This document shows, piece after piece, positions 41,791-51,697 of a stretch of DNA of 64,000 nt. The DNA is from Marinobacter excellens HL-55 (lineage in GTDB: Bacteria; Pseudomonadota; Gammaproteobacteria; Pseudomonadales; Oleiphilaceae), in NCBI GenBank assembly GCA_001314845.1, contig LJZQ01000003.1, positions 76,423 through 140,422 on the forward strand. Direction: 5' to 3'. The position numbers were made by a program, and so were the translations under genes. Under the pieces are notes generated by a model that saw nothing but the letters and a program-made list of their open reading frames with translations, searched no databases and was not told the DNA's origin. Each line of letters begins with the position of its first letter. Position 1 is the first letter of the stretch.

Positions 41791-43443
41791 GTGGAACGCG
41801 AATCGATGGAATTTGATGTTCTGATCGTCGGCGGCGGCCCTGCTGGCCTGTCGGCTGCCTGCCGCGTCATGCAACTGGCGCAGGAAGCTGGCGAAGAATT
41901 GACCGTATGTGTGGTAGAAAAAGGCTCAGAGGTTGGCGCACACATCCTGGCCGGCACCGTGTTCGAGCCCACCGCCCTGAATGAACTCTTCCCGGACTGG
42001 AAAGAGAAAGGTGCTCCCTTGAACACCCCGGTCACCCGGGATGACATTTTCCTGCTGAAGAACCAGGAAAAGGCTACCAAGATCCCCAACGCCTTTGTGC
42101 CCAAGAACATGCACAACCACGGCAACTACATCATCAGCCTGGGCAACCTGTGCCGCTGGCTGGCAGAGCAGGCTGAAGGCCTTGGCGTTGAGGTTTATCC
42201 GGGCTTCGCGGCTTCTGAAACCATCGTTGAAGATGGCCAGGTCAAGGGCATCATCACCGGCGACATGGGCGTGGCTCGTGACGGTTCAGAGAAAGACGGC
42301 TACATGCCGGGCATGGAACTTCGCGCCAAGTACACCCTGTTCACTGAAGGCTGTCGTGGTCACCTGGGCAAGCGCCTGATCAACGACTTCAAACTAGACG
42401 AAGGCAAAGACCCGCAGCACTACGGCATTGGCATCAAAGAGTTGTGGGACATCGATCCGGCGAAACACGAGCCTGGCCTGGTTGTGCACACCACCGGCTG
42501 GCCGTTGAGCGAATCCGGCTCTACCGGCGGTTCTTTCCTGTATCACCTGGAAGGTGGCCAGGTGTACGTCGGTCTGATCACGGATCTGTCGTACAGCAAT
42601 GCTCACCTGAGCCCGTTCGAAGAATTCCAGCGCCTCAAGCACCATCCGGAAGTCAAAAAGTATCTGGAAGGCGGTAAGCGCGTTGCCTATGGCGCCCGCG
42701 CCATCACCAAAGGCGGCTACAACACTCTGCCGAAAATGAGCTTCCCGGGCGGTCTGCTGTTGGGTTGTGATGCTGGCACCCTGAACAGCTCCAAGATCAA
42801 AGGCTCTCACACCGCGATGAAATCTGGCCTGCTGGGTGCAGAAGCCGTGTTCGAGGCCCTGAAAGAAGGCAAATCTGGCGAAGAGATCACCAGTTTTGCC
42901 AAGCGTTTTGAAGACAGCTGGCTTTACAAAGAGCTTTACGCTGAGCGTAACTTTGGCCCAGCCATGCACAAGTTCGGCAACATCGTGGGCGGTGCCATCG
43001 CATTCTTCGAGCAGAACATTCTGCGCGGCAGCCTGCCGATTACCTTCCACGACACCACACCGGACTACGCCACCTTGAAGCCGGCGTCTGAGTGCAAGAA
43101 GATTAATTATCCGAAGCCGGATAACAAGCTGACCTTTGATCGCCTGTCCTCGGTGTTTATCTCAAACACCAACCACGAGGAAGACCAGCCGGTTCATCTG
43201 CAACTGAAAGATGCCGACATTCCGTTGAAGGAAAATCTGCCCAAGTACAACGAACCAGCCCAGCGTTACTGCCCGGCTGGCGTGTACGAAGTGATCGACG
43301 CCGACGACGGCAGTGGCCAGAAGTTCCAGATCAACGCCCAGAACTGCGTGCACTGCAAGACTTGTGACATCAAAGATCCTTCGCAGAACATCACCTGGGT
43401 CACACCGGAAGGTGGCGGCGGCCCGAATTACCCGAACATGTAA
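41791..43443 (+). CDS. Electron transfer flavoprotein-ubiquinone oxidoreductase
   Basis: 550 aa; DVLIVGGGPAGLSAACRVMQLAQEAG; CPAGVYEV and NCVHCKTCDIKDPSQNITWVTPEGGGGPNYPNM C-terminus. Confidence 0.96.
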   Translation: MERESMEFDVLIVGGGPAGLSAACRVMQLAQEAGEELTVCVVEKGSEVGAHILAGTVFEPTALNELFPDWKEKGAPLNTPVTRDDIFLLKNQEKATKIPNAFVPKNMHNHGNYIISLGNLCRWLAEQAEGLGVEVYPGFAASETIVEDGQVKGIITGDMGVARDGSEKDGYMPGMELRAKYTLFTEGCRGHLGKRLINDFKLDEGKDPQHYGIGIKELWDIDPAKHEPGLVVHTTGWPLSESGSTGGSFLYHLEGGQVYVGLITDLSYSNAHLSPFEEFQRLKHHPEVKKYLEGGKRVAYGARAITKGGYNTLPKMSFPGGLLLGCDAGTLNSSKIKGSHTAMKSGLLGAEAVFEALKEGKSGEEITSFAKRFEDSWLYKELYAERNFGPAMHKFGNIVGGAIAFFEQNILRGSLPITFHDTTPDYATLKPASECKKINYPKPDNKLTFDRLSSVFISNTNHEEDQPVHLQLKDADIPLKENLPKYNEPAQRYCPAGVYEVIDADDGSGQKFQINAQNCVHCKTCDIKDPSQNITWVTPEGGGGPNYPNM

Positions 43444-43457
43444 TTTTGCTGCGTAGT

Positions 43458-43493
43458 AAAAACGGGCCAGATTTCGATCTGGCCCGTTTTTTT
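43458..43493 (+). terminator. Rho-independent terminator after ETF-QO
   Basis: AAAAACGGGCCAGATTTCGATCTGGCCCGTTTTTTT. Confidence 0.92.
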
Positions 43494-43520
43494 GTTTCTG
43501 CCACATCGGCTTTTCGAATG

Positions 43521-43552
43521 AAAAAAAAACGGCTCCCTCAGGAGCCGTTTTT
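43521..43552. terminator. Rho-independent terminator, minus strand (slyD-like gene), possibly bidirectional
   Basis: AAAAAAAAACGGCTCCCTCAGGAGCCGTTTTT. Confidence 0.88.
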
Positions 43553-43572
43553 GATCAACCTTTCAGAGCAAA

Positions 43573-44034
43573 TCAATGCACGTGGCCGTGCTCTTGCTCT
43601 TCGTCGGTTGCTTCGCGTGCTTCTACGACTTCAACGTCGAAGTGCAGAGTCTCGCCTGCCAGCGGGTGGTTGGCATCGATGGTGACCGTTTCGTCACTGA
43701 CTTCAACCACACGAACGACCTGAGGGCCGCCCGGAGTCTGGGCCTGGAACTGCATACCCGGCTCGATGGTGTCTACGCCTTCAAAGGCCGAGCGTGGAAC
43801 TGGCTGGATCAGCTCTTCGTTCACTTCGCCATAACCTTCGGCAGGAGCGACAGACACTTTCACCTGATCGCCCGCGTTCTTTTCGTTCAGCGCACTTTCC
43901 AGTCCGCCGATGATGTTCTGAGCACCTTCCAGATACGCCAGAGGCTCGCGGCCTTCTACACGGGAGGAATCGAGTTGCTCTCCCTGGTCGTTAGTGAGCG
44001 TGTAATGGATGGTGACAACACGAGGTTGGGCCAT
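43573..44034 (-). CDS. slyD: FKBP-type peptidyl-prolyl isomerase (SlyD-like)
   Basis: MAQPRVVTIHYTLTNDQGEQLDSSRVEGREPLAYLEGAQNIIGGLESAL; start 44034 within ORF 43573-44082; His-rich end EEQEHGHVH. Confidence 0.85.
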   Translation of the reverse strand: MAQPRVVTIHYTLTNDQGEQLDSSRVEGREPLAYLEGAQNIIGGLESALNEKNAGDQVKVSVAPAEGYGEVNEELIQPVPRSAFEGVDTIEPGMQFQAQTPGGPQVVRVVEVSDETVTIDANHPLAGETLHFDVEVVEAREATDEEQEHGHVH

Positions 44035-44235
44035 GTGATCTCCTTGCGTGTCGCAATGACTGTGTATTTTGAATGTAGGCAATCGAAAGTGATCGTGAAC
44101 AGCCAGACTGCACAGAGGAACTAACGACCACCGGGCCTCGTTAGAGAGCCAGGCTCGGTAACAAGTCGGAAAACACAGTTTAACAAGTGACAGACTGTGT
44201 TTTCTACCTTGTTTATTGAGACGGATCAGGCGTTT

Positions 44236-44802
44236 TCAACCACCCTGCCCGATTTTCCAGAATTTTCCATGACTAAGCACACCAAGCTGAGCTTCTCCCT
44301 GAACATCACGCTCCACAACTCGCTCTGCCAGATCGTAGAATGCCGCAGTCACCAGGCGCGCCTCAAGCCCGTGGCGAACGAGTATCACTGGTCTTGGCTC
44401 GTCATTGCCTGGGTAATGGCCAACTTCCAACGGATGCTCAGTGCCAATCTCCAGCGATTCACCCACGTTGGTGGTGACCGACAGCACCTGGTCCTCACCA
44501 TGGCCACGCGCCTCCAACGAGTGCGCCAGCAAGGGTGCATCCTCCACCTTGATCCGCCACTTCTCGACGGGCGTGACCAGATAATATTCGCCGTCTTCTT
44601 CACGACGCATTATGGTGGAAAACAGCTTTACCGTGGCTTCCCGGGCGATAGGCGCGCCCTGATAAAGCCATTGACCGTCCCTGGTGATCGTCAGATCCAT
44701 ATCGCCAGACAATTCCGGGTGCCACGACTCCAACGGCGGCAATGCTTTCGCAGTGGTTGCCTGCTGAACGGTTCTGGCAATATCTTCAGCCCTTTTACTC
44801 AC
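44236..44802 (-). CDS. DUF1285 domain protein
   Basis: LPPLESWHPELSGDMDLTITRDGQWLYQGAPIAREATVKLFSTIMRREEDGEYYLVTPVEKWRI; GTG start at 44802 more likely than ATG at 44838. Confidence 0.8.
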   Translation of the reverse strand: MSKRAEDIARTVQQATTAKALPPLESWHPELSGDMDLTITRDGQWLYQGAPIAREATVKLFSTIMRREEDGEYYLVTPVEKWRIKVEDAPLLAHSLEARGHGEDQVLSVTTNVGESLEIGTEHPLEVGHYPGNDEPRPVILVRHGLEARLVTAAFYDLAERVVERDVQGEAQLGVLSHGKFWKIGQGG

Positions 44803-44819
44803 AGATGAAAACTCCCTGG

Positions 44820-45716
44820 TTAGAGGCCACGCATCCACTCAGCGCGTAAAGGAACGGCTCCGGGTTGTTCGATCGCCAGGTTAACCTGACTGAGCAATCG
44901 CTGTTTATCTCGCCCCAGTGTGCCCTTGAGCACCAGGTAGTTTGATGCGTGATCACTGCGGAAGATAGTCTGTTCCAGCTCCAGGTGTTCCAGGAACACC
45001 TGAATCTCCTCAAACAGCCCTTGCTGGCTCAGAGGCACAAAATCATCTCCGAACCCTTCACGGAACCGGTCTTCGCCCTGGGGGAAGCTCACCACCAGAG
45101 TCGACAGATAATCCGGCTGGGTTTCGTTGCACAGAGTTGCCGTGTTGATTGCGTGTTGCCGCGACAGGGTTTCACCGCCCAAACCGTTCAACACCATCAC
45201 TGAACTGGTTAGCCCGGCTTGCCGGATTTTGCTCAATGCGGACCGGGTAGACTCCCAGGTTTCGCCCTTGTTGATGCGGCGCAGCACTTCGTCATCACCG
45301 GATTCCATACCGACATACAGAATACCCAATCCGGCCTCTTTCAGCTCTGCCAGCTCTTCGACGGATTTTTTTGCGAGATTGCGAGGCAAGCAATAGCTTG
45401 ATACCCGGCGCAAATCCGGAAAGGCCTGTTTCAGGTCTGCCAGGACTTCCAGTAACCGCCTGGTGGGAAGCACCATGGCGTCTCCATCCGCAAGAAACAC
45501 CCTTGGAACACTCTCAAAAGCCTCTGCCGCGCGCGCAATGTCACCACGGACATCCTCGGGCTTTCGTGCGCGGAATTTCTTCTGGGGCTGGGTGTACATT
45601 TCGCAGAAGGTGCAATTATTCCAGGAACACCCATTGGTGACCGGAAGAATCAGCGATTTTGCTTCGCTCGGCGGCCGGAAAACCGGCTCAACATAATCAA
45701 TAGGAAAGCTGTGCAT
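44820..45716 (-). CDS. Radical SAM protein
   Basis: 298 aa; LPVTNGCSWNNCTFCEMYTQPQKKFRAR (CxxxxxCxxC-type cluster). Confidence 0.87.
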   Translation of the reverse strand: MHSFPIDYVEPVFRPPSEAKSLILPVTNGCSWNNCTFCEMYTQPQKKFRARKPEDVRGDIARAAEAFESVPRVFLADGDAMVLPTRRLLEVLADLKQAFPDLRRVSSYCLPRNLAKKSVEELAELKEAGLGILYVGMESGDDEVLRRINKGETWESTRSALSKIRQAGLTSSVMVLNGLGGETLSRQHAINTATLCNETQPDYLSTLVVSFPQGEDRFREGFGDDFVPLSQQGLFEEIQVFLEHLELEQTIFRSDHASNYLVLKGTLGRDKQRLLSQVNLAIEQPGAVPLRAEWMRGL

Positions 45717-45758
45717 GGCATCTCGGAGTGAGGATCAATGAGTGTGATGGGAATACGA

Positions 45759-46208
45759 TCAGGGCAAAAACTGGGCTTTCAAGTCTGCACAACCGGGGCC
45801 AACCACGGGCATATCCAGCAACACGGCTTGAGAGGTCATAAACGGAATGCCCGTGCGGTGGCCATCAACCAGCAAGGTAGACAGGCTGCCCACCAAAGGC
45901 ATGTGCGACACCAGCATCAGAGGCGATACCTGTGTTTCAAGAAGTGCCTCCAGGCAACGGCCGGGGTCATCATCGGGGGTGATGAATTCGCACTCCTCAA
46001 CCGGGCAATTCAGCACTTCAGACACAATCGCAGCGGTCTGGCGCGCACGAAAATAGGGGCTCGACCAGATTCGTTCGGGTCGCCAGGGTGATTTGGCGAT
46101 CTCCGCCGCAACCGCCGCCACGCTTGCGCGACCGGCTTCTGTCAGCTCCCGCTCCTTGTCGAGAGAGTGCCATCCGGCCTCACCGTGGCGCATGATGATC
46201 AGATGCAA
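45759..46208 (-). CDS. sixA: Phosphohistidine phosphatase SixA
   Basis: 149 aa; MHLIIMRHGEAGWHSLDKERELTEAGR; VSHMPLVGSL. Confidence 0.88.
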   Translation of the reverse strand: MHLIIMRHGEAGWHSLDKERELTEAGRASVAAVAAEIAKSPWRPERIWSSPYFRARQTAAIVSEVLNCPVEECEFITPDDDPGRCLEALLETQVSPLMLVSHMPLVGSLSTLLVDGHRTGIPFMTSQAVLLDMPVVGPGCADLKAQFLP

Positions 46209-46240
46209 AATGGCTTCCCCCTAATTGGTTCAGCTATAAC

Positions 46241-47302
46241 TCATTGAGTGATGGTACGAGGAAGAATAAATTCTACATCAGAATTCTGAACTGCCATCAT
46301 CAGGCTACTGATTACCGCGTTAATGGACGCATCGTTGTAGAGAATTTCGTAGAGTCCGCGAACCAATGGCATATAGATGCCGATCGACTCGGACTTTTCC
46401 CGCACCAGTTTGAGGGTGTAGATACCTTCCGCAACCTGACCCAGCTCTTTCGCCGCTTCATCCAGTTTCTTGCCTTTACCGACGGCATAGCCCACTCGGA
46501 AGTTACGGCTTTTGTTGGAAGTGCAGGTTGCGATCAGATCGCCAACGCCCGCCAGCCCCATGAAGGTCATCGGATTGGCGCCCATGCTGACCGCAAATCG
46601 GCTCATCTCTGCCAGGCCACGAGTGATCAGCATGGCTTTGGCGTTTTCACCCATCTCCATCGCCGAGGCAAGCCCCGCCACAATGGCGTAAATATTCTTC
46701 AGTGCACCTGCTAACTCTACCCCGTACACGTCTACATTGGCGTATACCCGGAAGTATTCGCAACCAAGCAGCTCCTGAACGGCGCGGCGTACTTCGGGGT
46801 CTTTGGCGGCAATAACCGTTGCAGTCAGCTCGCGGTTAACAATCTCGCCCGCAAGGTTCGGTCCACTGAGCACCCCCGAGCGGCACTTGGGAATTTCTTC
46901 CTGGAGAATCTCGCTCATCAGCTTGAAGCCGTACTCTTCAATCCCTTTCGTAAGGCTGACAACGATTTGTCCATCACGGAATATGTGGCTGTTGTCGCGA
47001 ATAACAGCTCGGAACGCTTTCGAGGGAATGGCAACCAGCACCACTTCTGCTTTTTGAACGGCATCTTCAAGGTCGGTCGTCGGCTGAATGTCGCCCTCAA
47101 GAACGACGTTAGGCATATAGCGCTTGTTGATGCCGGTCTCCCGGATCTCAGCGGCTTGCTGCTCGTCGCGCATCCAGAAGTGAACCCTGTGACCATTCTC
47201 GCCGAGCACCTTGGCCATTGCGGTACCAAAACTGCCGCCACCAAGAACGGCCACATCTCGTGAGATCGCCCCACCGTTATAAGGCGTTTCGTTATCAGAC
47301 AT
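46241..47302 (-). CDS. gpsA: NAD(P)H-dependent glycerol-3-phosphate dehydrogenase
   Basis: DVAVLGGGSFGTAMAKVLGENGHRVHFWMRDE; GVELAGALKNIYAIVAGLASAMEMGENAKAMLITRGLAEM; start 47302. Confidence 0.96.
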   Translation of the reverse strand: MSDNETPYNGGAISRDVAVLGGGSFGTAMAKVLGENGHRVHFWMRDEQQAAEIRETGINKRYMPNVVLEGDIQPTTDLEDAVQKAEVVLVAIPSKAFRAVIRDNSHIFRDGQIVVSLTKGIEEYGFKLMSEILQEEIPKCRSGVLSGPNLAGEIVNRELTATVIAAKDPEVRRAVQELLGCEYFRVYANVDVYGVELAGALKNIYAIVAGLASAMEMGENAKAMLITRGLAEMSRFAVSMGANPMTFMGLAGVGDLIATCTSNKSRNFRVGYAVGKGKKLDEAAKELGQVAEGIYTLKLVREKSESIGIYMPLVRGLYEILYNDASINAVISSLMMAVQNSDVEFILPRTITQ

Positions 47303-47355
47303 ATTCAATCCGTTTGTTGCTTGGGGACACTGCACTGTCGCGATAAACCGGCGTA

Positions 47356-47847
47356 TCAGCCTGGCTCTTCGCACTCCAGTGCACGCACCAGATTCTTAAA
47401 TTCTTCCCTATTTTTGCTGTTCATGCCCATCAAAACTTTGTGGGCGTCCAGCACTTTGTCTCTGACCTGCTGTTCGCTGGCCTTCAAAACCGGAATCTCT
47501 TCGAGCTCTTCAATTCGGGAAGCGGGCTCCCGGACAATAATGAAAATCTTGTCGAAGCCCATAGAGGTAATAATGCGGGTCACATCAGGGTTGGTGGAAA
47601 TCAGAGTGGGTAGGAACTGACTTTGCTTTTCTGCAGCAAGAGCAATCTTGGCGAGCAGCCCCAGGGTTGTACTATCGATGATTTCCGTTTCGGTCAGATC
47701 GATGACCACGGTTTTAAACAGCGGGTCCTGGGTGATGGACTCAACCAGATTGTCCAGCGTCGAACATAAGTTCAGCCGGATTTCCCCTATAAACTTCAGG
47801 ACGTAAATTCCCTGCTGATCAGCTTGCAGGATTTTATAACCAGCCAT
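47356..47847 (-). CDS. STAS-domain anti-sigma-factor antagonist
   Basis: VVIDLTETEIIDSTTLGLLAKIALAAEKQSQF; start 47847. Confidence 0.87.
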   Translation of the reverse strand: MAGYKILQADQQGIYVLKFIGEIRLNLCSTLDNLVESITQDPLFKTVVIDLTETEIIDSTTLGLLAKIALAAEKQSQFLPTLISTNPDVTRIITSMGFDKIFIIVREPASRIEELEEIPVLKASEQQVRDKVLDAHKVLMGMNSKNREEFKNLVRALECEEPG

Positions 47848-47860
47848 GTTCAAACTGCCA

Positions 47861-49069
47861 CTAAGTCGACGACGTGTTGTCTGTACCAATTATGGTATCA
47901 GTTACCGATACTATCGCGATATCGTCAGGCAGCTCAGAGATCTTAGCAAGACCCAGAGCGTCGCTCAGCGATGCAATAGTGTGACTACCTCCTGAAACGA
48001 GTTCAAGTAGTGTCTTCTCCTTTTCATCCAGAGATTTGGCCGGAATCACTTCAAGAATGCCATCCGAGAACAGCAACAACCGGAAAGGCCGGTCTAGTGT
48101 GATCTGGTAAACCTGCCATTCCGGGGCCTCAAAAAGCCCCACTGGCAACCCGCTACCCTCAAGAAAGCGGGTTTCACCGTCCTCAAAAGACAGTATCGGC
48201 ATCGGAAAATGCGCACCGACGGCGTAACTGAGAACCCGAGTTGAGATTGAAAATATCCCGACAAAGACGGTGACATGCTTGCCCAGGCCGGTATCCAGCA
48301 GTTCTGAGTTTATGCGCTCAAGAAACCGCTCCGGATGCAAAATGTCATCACTGGACTGTCGCCGCATGTTGCGCTGCAGGCGATTGGTCAGGTTTTTCAA
48401 CAATACCGTCACAAACGCAGAGCTGGCGCCATGGCCGGAAACATCGGCGATGTACACCAGTACTTTGTCTTCGGTGATACAGAAATAGTCGAGAAAGTCA
48501 CCGCTGAGGTACAGGGACGGCTTGATCAGATGATCCACCTGCAAGCCTGACAGGCGCAATTCGTGATCCGGGAGCATTTTCAGCTGAACCTTGCGACCGG
48601 CATTCTGATCGGCCCTGAGCTCGGAAATGCCGGCCCGAAGATCCCGGTTAGCTTCTTCTAGCTCCTGCCGGTAAAGCTGATTCAGGCGATTGACCCTGAC
48701 CCGGTCAAACAGTTTGCCAATGACATCGTCTAACGCACCTTTGTTGTCATTGCAGGGTTTGAGCACCACATCGGCAGCGCCCGCCCTAAGTGCTTGAACG
48801 ATATCCGCACTGGACTCACTGCAAGTGCAGGCAACAATGGGCGTAAAATTGCCCGCCTCGTCCAACCCGCGAGACAGATCCGAAATAGCATCCGACGGCA
48901 GGTCTGCGAAGATGACATCCGGAATGTTATCGTCAAACAGCCCCCGAGCAGATTTCACATCGGGGAAACCGGTCACATAAAAGCCTCTCGCTTCGAGATA
49001 ACGAGACAAGTCCGAACGAGCCTGTTCGTTGGCATCGATAATCAGTATGCGCTCGGTGCGCGAGGTCAT
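47861..49069 (-). CDS. Response regulator receiver + PP2C/SpoIIE phosphatase
   Basis: 402 aa; N-terminal receiver (LIIDANEQARSDLSRYLEARGFYVTGF) and SGDFLDYFCITEDKVLVYIADVSGHGASSAFVTVLLK. Confidence 0.9.
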   Translation of the reverse strand: MTSRTERILIIDANEQARSDLSRYLEARGFYVTGFPDVKSARGLFDDNIPDVIFADLPSDAISDLSRGLDEAGNFTPIVACTCSESSADIVQALRAGAADVVLKPCNDNKGALDDVIGKLFDRVRVNRLNQLYRQELEEANRDLRAGISELRADQNAGRKVQLKMLPDHELRLSGLQVDHLIKPSLYLSGDFLDYFCITEDKVLVYIADVSGHGASSAFVTVLLKNLTNRLQRNMRRQSSDDILHPERFLERINSELLDTGLGKHVTVFVGIFSISTRVLSYAVGAHFPMPILSFEDGETRFLEGSGLPVGLFEAPEWQVYQITLDRPFRLLLFSDGILEVIPAKSLDEKEKTLLELVSGGSHTIASLSDALGLAKISELPDDIAIVSVTDTIIGTDNTSST

Positions 49070-49183
49070 GTTGATTGCCTTAACCTACCAGCGATAAAAG
49101 AGAAATTGGCGTGTTAACGCCTATTCTGGCACGGCGCTGTGATATAACAAGGCCAGCGTGATCAATTTGGGAGATTTGTAACT

Positions 49184-50668
49184 ATGCGACGTGCCGTTAA
49201 CGATCTGCTCGGTGCTTACGACAAGCTTATTATGGACCCCGTGCACGGCGGCATTCCGTTGTATCGCCATGAGATCCAGGTGATTGACCACCCCCTGTTT
49301 CAGCGGCTCCGGAACATTTGTCAGAATGACATTCTGAGCCTGGTGTTTCCTGGCGCGACCCATTCCCGCTTTCTGCACAGTATCGGCGTGATGCATGTGG
49401 GCACCCGGATGTTCCGCTCGATGATCGACGCTTACCTTCGGGAGCGCCAGTTAAGTGAGCAGACCGATCTCAGCCTGAGCCAACTGGATGCCATCGACTA
49501 CCTGGCAAAAACCATTCGGCTCAGCTGCCTGCTGCACGACAGTGGTCATTCCAGTTTCTCCCACCAGTTTACCCAGGCCAAACGCATCCGCGATTTGATG
49601 TCGCGCCCTGGCCGTTTCGGCGATCTGTGGGACGGCGTCGATTACGCCCAGTACCACCCGGAGGAGCCAGAAGAACTGGAGCACGAGCACTATTCCGTTC
49701 GCGTCGCCCACGAGGTTTTATCGTCGGTAGATCTGGAAAGTGCCGGCCTGCATGCGGTGGATGTGATCGGCATCATGGAAACAACCGAGGTTGAGCCCAG
49801 TGAAACCTTTTGTCGCCACGCACGTACCTTTTGGGAGTTTATTGCCGGCGATGATGCCATTGCCGGCACTATTGCCGCTAAGGACGTTCCGGGGCTGGTT
49901 ATGGGCTTGCTCGCCTCCATTGTGTCCGGGGAGATCGATGCAGATCGCGCGGACTACATGCTACGGGACGGCTTCCACAGTTCCGTCACCATCGGCGGTT
50001 TTAATCTGGACCACCTGCTCAGCAATCTCCGGTTCGGCTGGGAGGTATCCGAACCCTGGATGGGACTGGCAATCACTCAAAAAGGTCTGGGGGCGTTAGA
50101 GGACTTTGTCTACAGCCGATACCAGATGTACCGGAAAGTCTATGCCCACAAAACCGCTCTGGGGTTCGACTGGCTTTTGAGGGAGGCCATCAACGAAGTT
50201 CTGGAAGACCCGGAAAGCTTTGACTGGATCGACACCTGTCTCAGCAACATGAAATTCTTTGCCGAGCTGACCGACAACTTTTTCTGGGAGGCTTTCCGAA
50301 AAGTCGCCCGCAAACAGCCCCAAAGTTACTCGTTCTGTATCGTAAACCGCGTCAAACTTGGCCACCTGGATACCCGTGAAAACCTTGACCGGAATGGCAT
50401 TGATGCTCACAGCCACTGGCTTTCTGGCCAGCTGGGACTGGATCCGGCCAACGTGGTTACCTGCTCCATGCGCGCCCGATTCTCGAATATTCAGGATAAC
50501 TTCAATGGCATCAAGGTGTTGGTCAAAAATCCGGTGAGCCGACAGCGATCACTGCGGAAGATAACCGAGGTCAGTGCGTTTTTCTCAAAATTCAGTGATG
50601 GCACCATCACCCATTTTTACAGCAGGCCGGACGTCACCAAATCGGCACCATCCGACCTGTCGGAATAA
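49184..50668 (+). CDS. HD-domain phosphohydrolase (dNTPase-like)
   Basis: 494 aa; DPVHGGIPLYRHEIQVIDHPLFQRLRNI, LLHDSGHSSFSH, DADRADYMLRD. Confidence 0.9.
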   Translation: MRRAVNDLLGAYDKLIMDPVHGGIPLYRHEIQVIDHPLFQRLRNICQNDILSLVFPGATHSRFLHSIGVMHVGTRMFRSMIDAYLRERQLSEQTDLSLSQLDAIDYLAKTIRLSCLLHDSGHSSFSHQFTQAKRIRDLMSRPGRFGDLWDGVDYAQYHPEEPEELEHEHYSVRVAHEVLSSVDLESAGLHAVDVIGIMETTEVEPSETFCRHARTFWEFIAGDDAIAGTIAAKDVPGLVMGLLASIVSGEIDADRADYMLRDGFHSSVTIGGFNLDHLLSNLRFGWEVSEPWMGLAITQKGLGALEDFVYSRYQMYRKVYAHKTALGFDWLLREAINEVLEDPESFDWIDTCLSNMKFFAELTDNFFWEAFRKVARKQPQSYSFCIVNRVKLGHLDTRENLDRNGIDAHSHWLSGQLGLDPANVVTCSMRARFSNIQDNFNGIKVLVKNPVSRQRSLRKITEVSAFFSKFSDGTITHFYSRPDVTKSAPSDLSE

Positions 50669-50678
50669 ATGGCGAGAC

Positions 50679-51689
50679 TTATTGCATAGCCCGGACAAGC
50701 TGGGAGGCACTCTCCCATGCGCCCTCCACCCGACCACCAGCAAGCCAGTCGCCAGCCAGGCCGATGCGCTTTTGCTGGTCAAGCAGGTAGCCGGGTTTTT
50801 CGCCGTCGGCAGAGCGCGCGTACAGCCACCGGTGTGCCACGGTTTCGGTGGGCTCAAGTTTGGTGCCAGTCAGGGCACTAAACGCCTCAACCAGTTTATG
50901 GCTGACGACGTCTGCCTCGGTGTCGACATGCTCCTGAGTCCACTCCGGGGTGGCATGCAGAACCCACCACTGGCCCTGATCGTCCCGGCCGGGCTTGGAA
51001 GAGTTGTTGGCCACCCAGTAAAGCTCATCTGAGTTCGGCCGCATGGCATCAAACTGCTCAGCAGGCGGCTGGGCGAAGTGCGCTGCCACCGCCCAGCAAG
51101 GCAGAATCTGCTCTACAGGTTGTGTGAGCTGCCCCGCCAACTCATCAAGACCACTGGCCGCAAGAATGTCCCGGGCCTGCGCGGGCGGTGCGGTAATCAC
51201 AACTTGATCGAACGTTCCCCGGTTTTGCCCCTCGGTACACTCCAATTGCCATTGGTTACCCTGGGCAATCAGGCGTTCAATCCTGACTTCTGCATTAATA
51301 TCCAGCCCGGCAGACAAAGCGCGTGTGATGGCGGTCATCCGTGGAGTACCCACGTAGCGGTTTTCATCCGGAAATGACTGCCAGCTGTTATCCTTGGCCT
51401 GAAATCCAAAACGGGCCGGCCAGACGCCAAAGGCATCTGTACCCGCGTGCTGTTTAAGAAAGGCCAGAAATTCCGGATTGCGAGCGGTGAAATACTGTGC
51501 GCCAATATCGGCAGAGCCACCGCTCACGCGTTTGGATGACATTCGGCCACCGGGCCCGCGACTTTTCTCAAACACCCTGACATGATGGCCCATCCGGCCA
51601 AGAAAAATAGCGGACGTGAGACCCGCCAAACCTGAACCGATAACCGCCACATTGCGTATAGTTGTGGTGTCTGATGTCACTTTAAGCAT
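50679..51689 (-). CDS. NAD(P)/FAD-dependent amine-oxidase-like protein
   Basis: VAVIGSGLAGLTSAIFLGRMGHHVRVFEKSRGPGGRMSSKR; ORF 50679-51725, start 51689 preferred. Confidence 0.87.
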   Translation of the reverse strand: MLKVTSDTTTIRNVAVIGSGLAGLTSAIFLGRMGHHVRVFEKSRGPGGRMSSKRVSGGSADIGAQYFTARNPEFLAFLKQHAGTDAFGVWPARFGFQAKDNSWQSFPDENRYVGTPRMTAITRALSAGLDINAEVRIERLIAQGNQWQLECTEGQNRGTFDQVVITAPPAQARDILAASGLDELAGQLTQPVEQILPCWAVAAHFAQPPAEQFDAMRPNSDELYWVANNSSKPGRDDQGQWWVLHATPEWTQEHVDTEADVVSHKLVEAFSALTGTKLEPTETVAHRWLYARSADGEKPGYLLDQQKRIGLAGDWLAGGRVEGAWESASQLVRAMQ

Positions 51690-51697
51690 GGTTTTAT

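Noticed and set aside
42394-43050. 218-aa minus-strand ORF
   Set aside because: Antisense to ETF-QO; shadow ORF.
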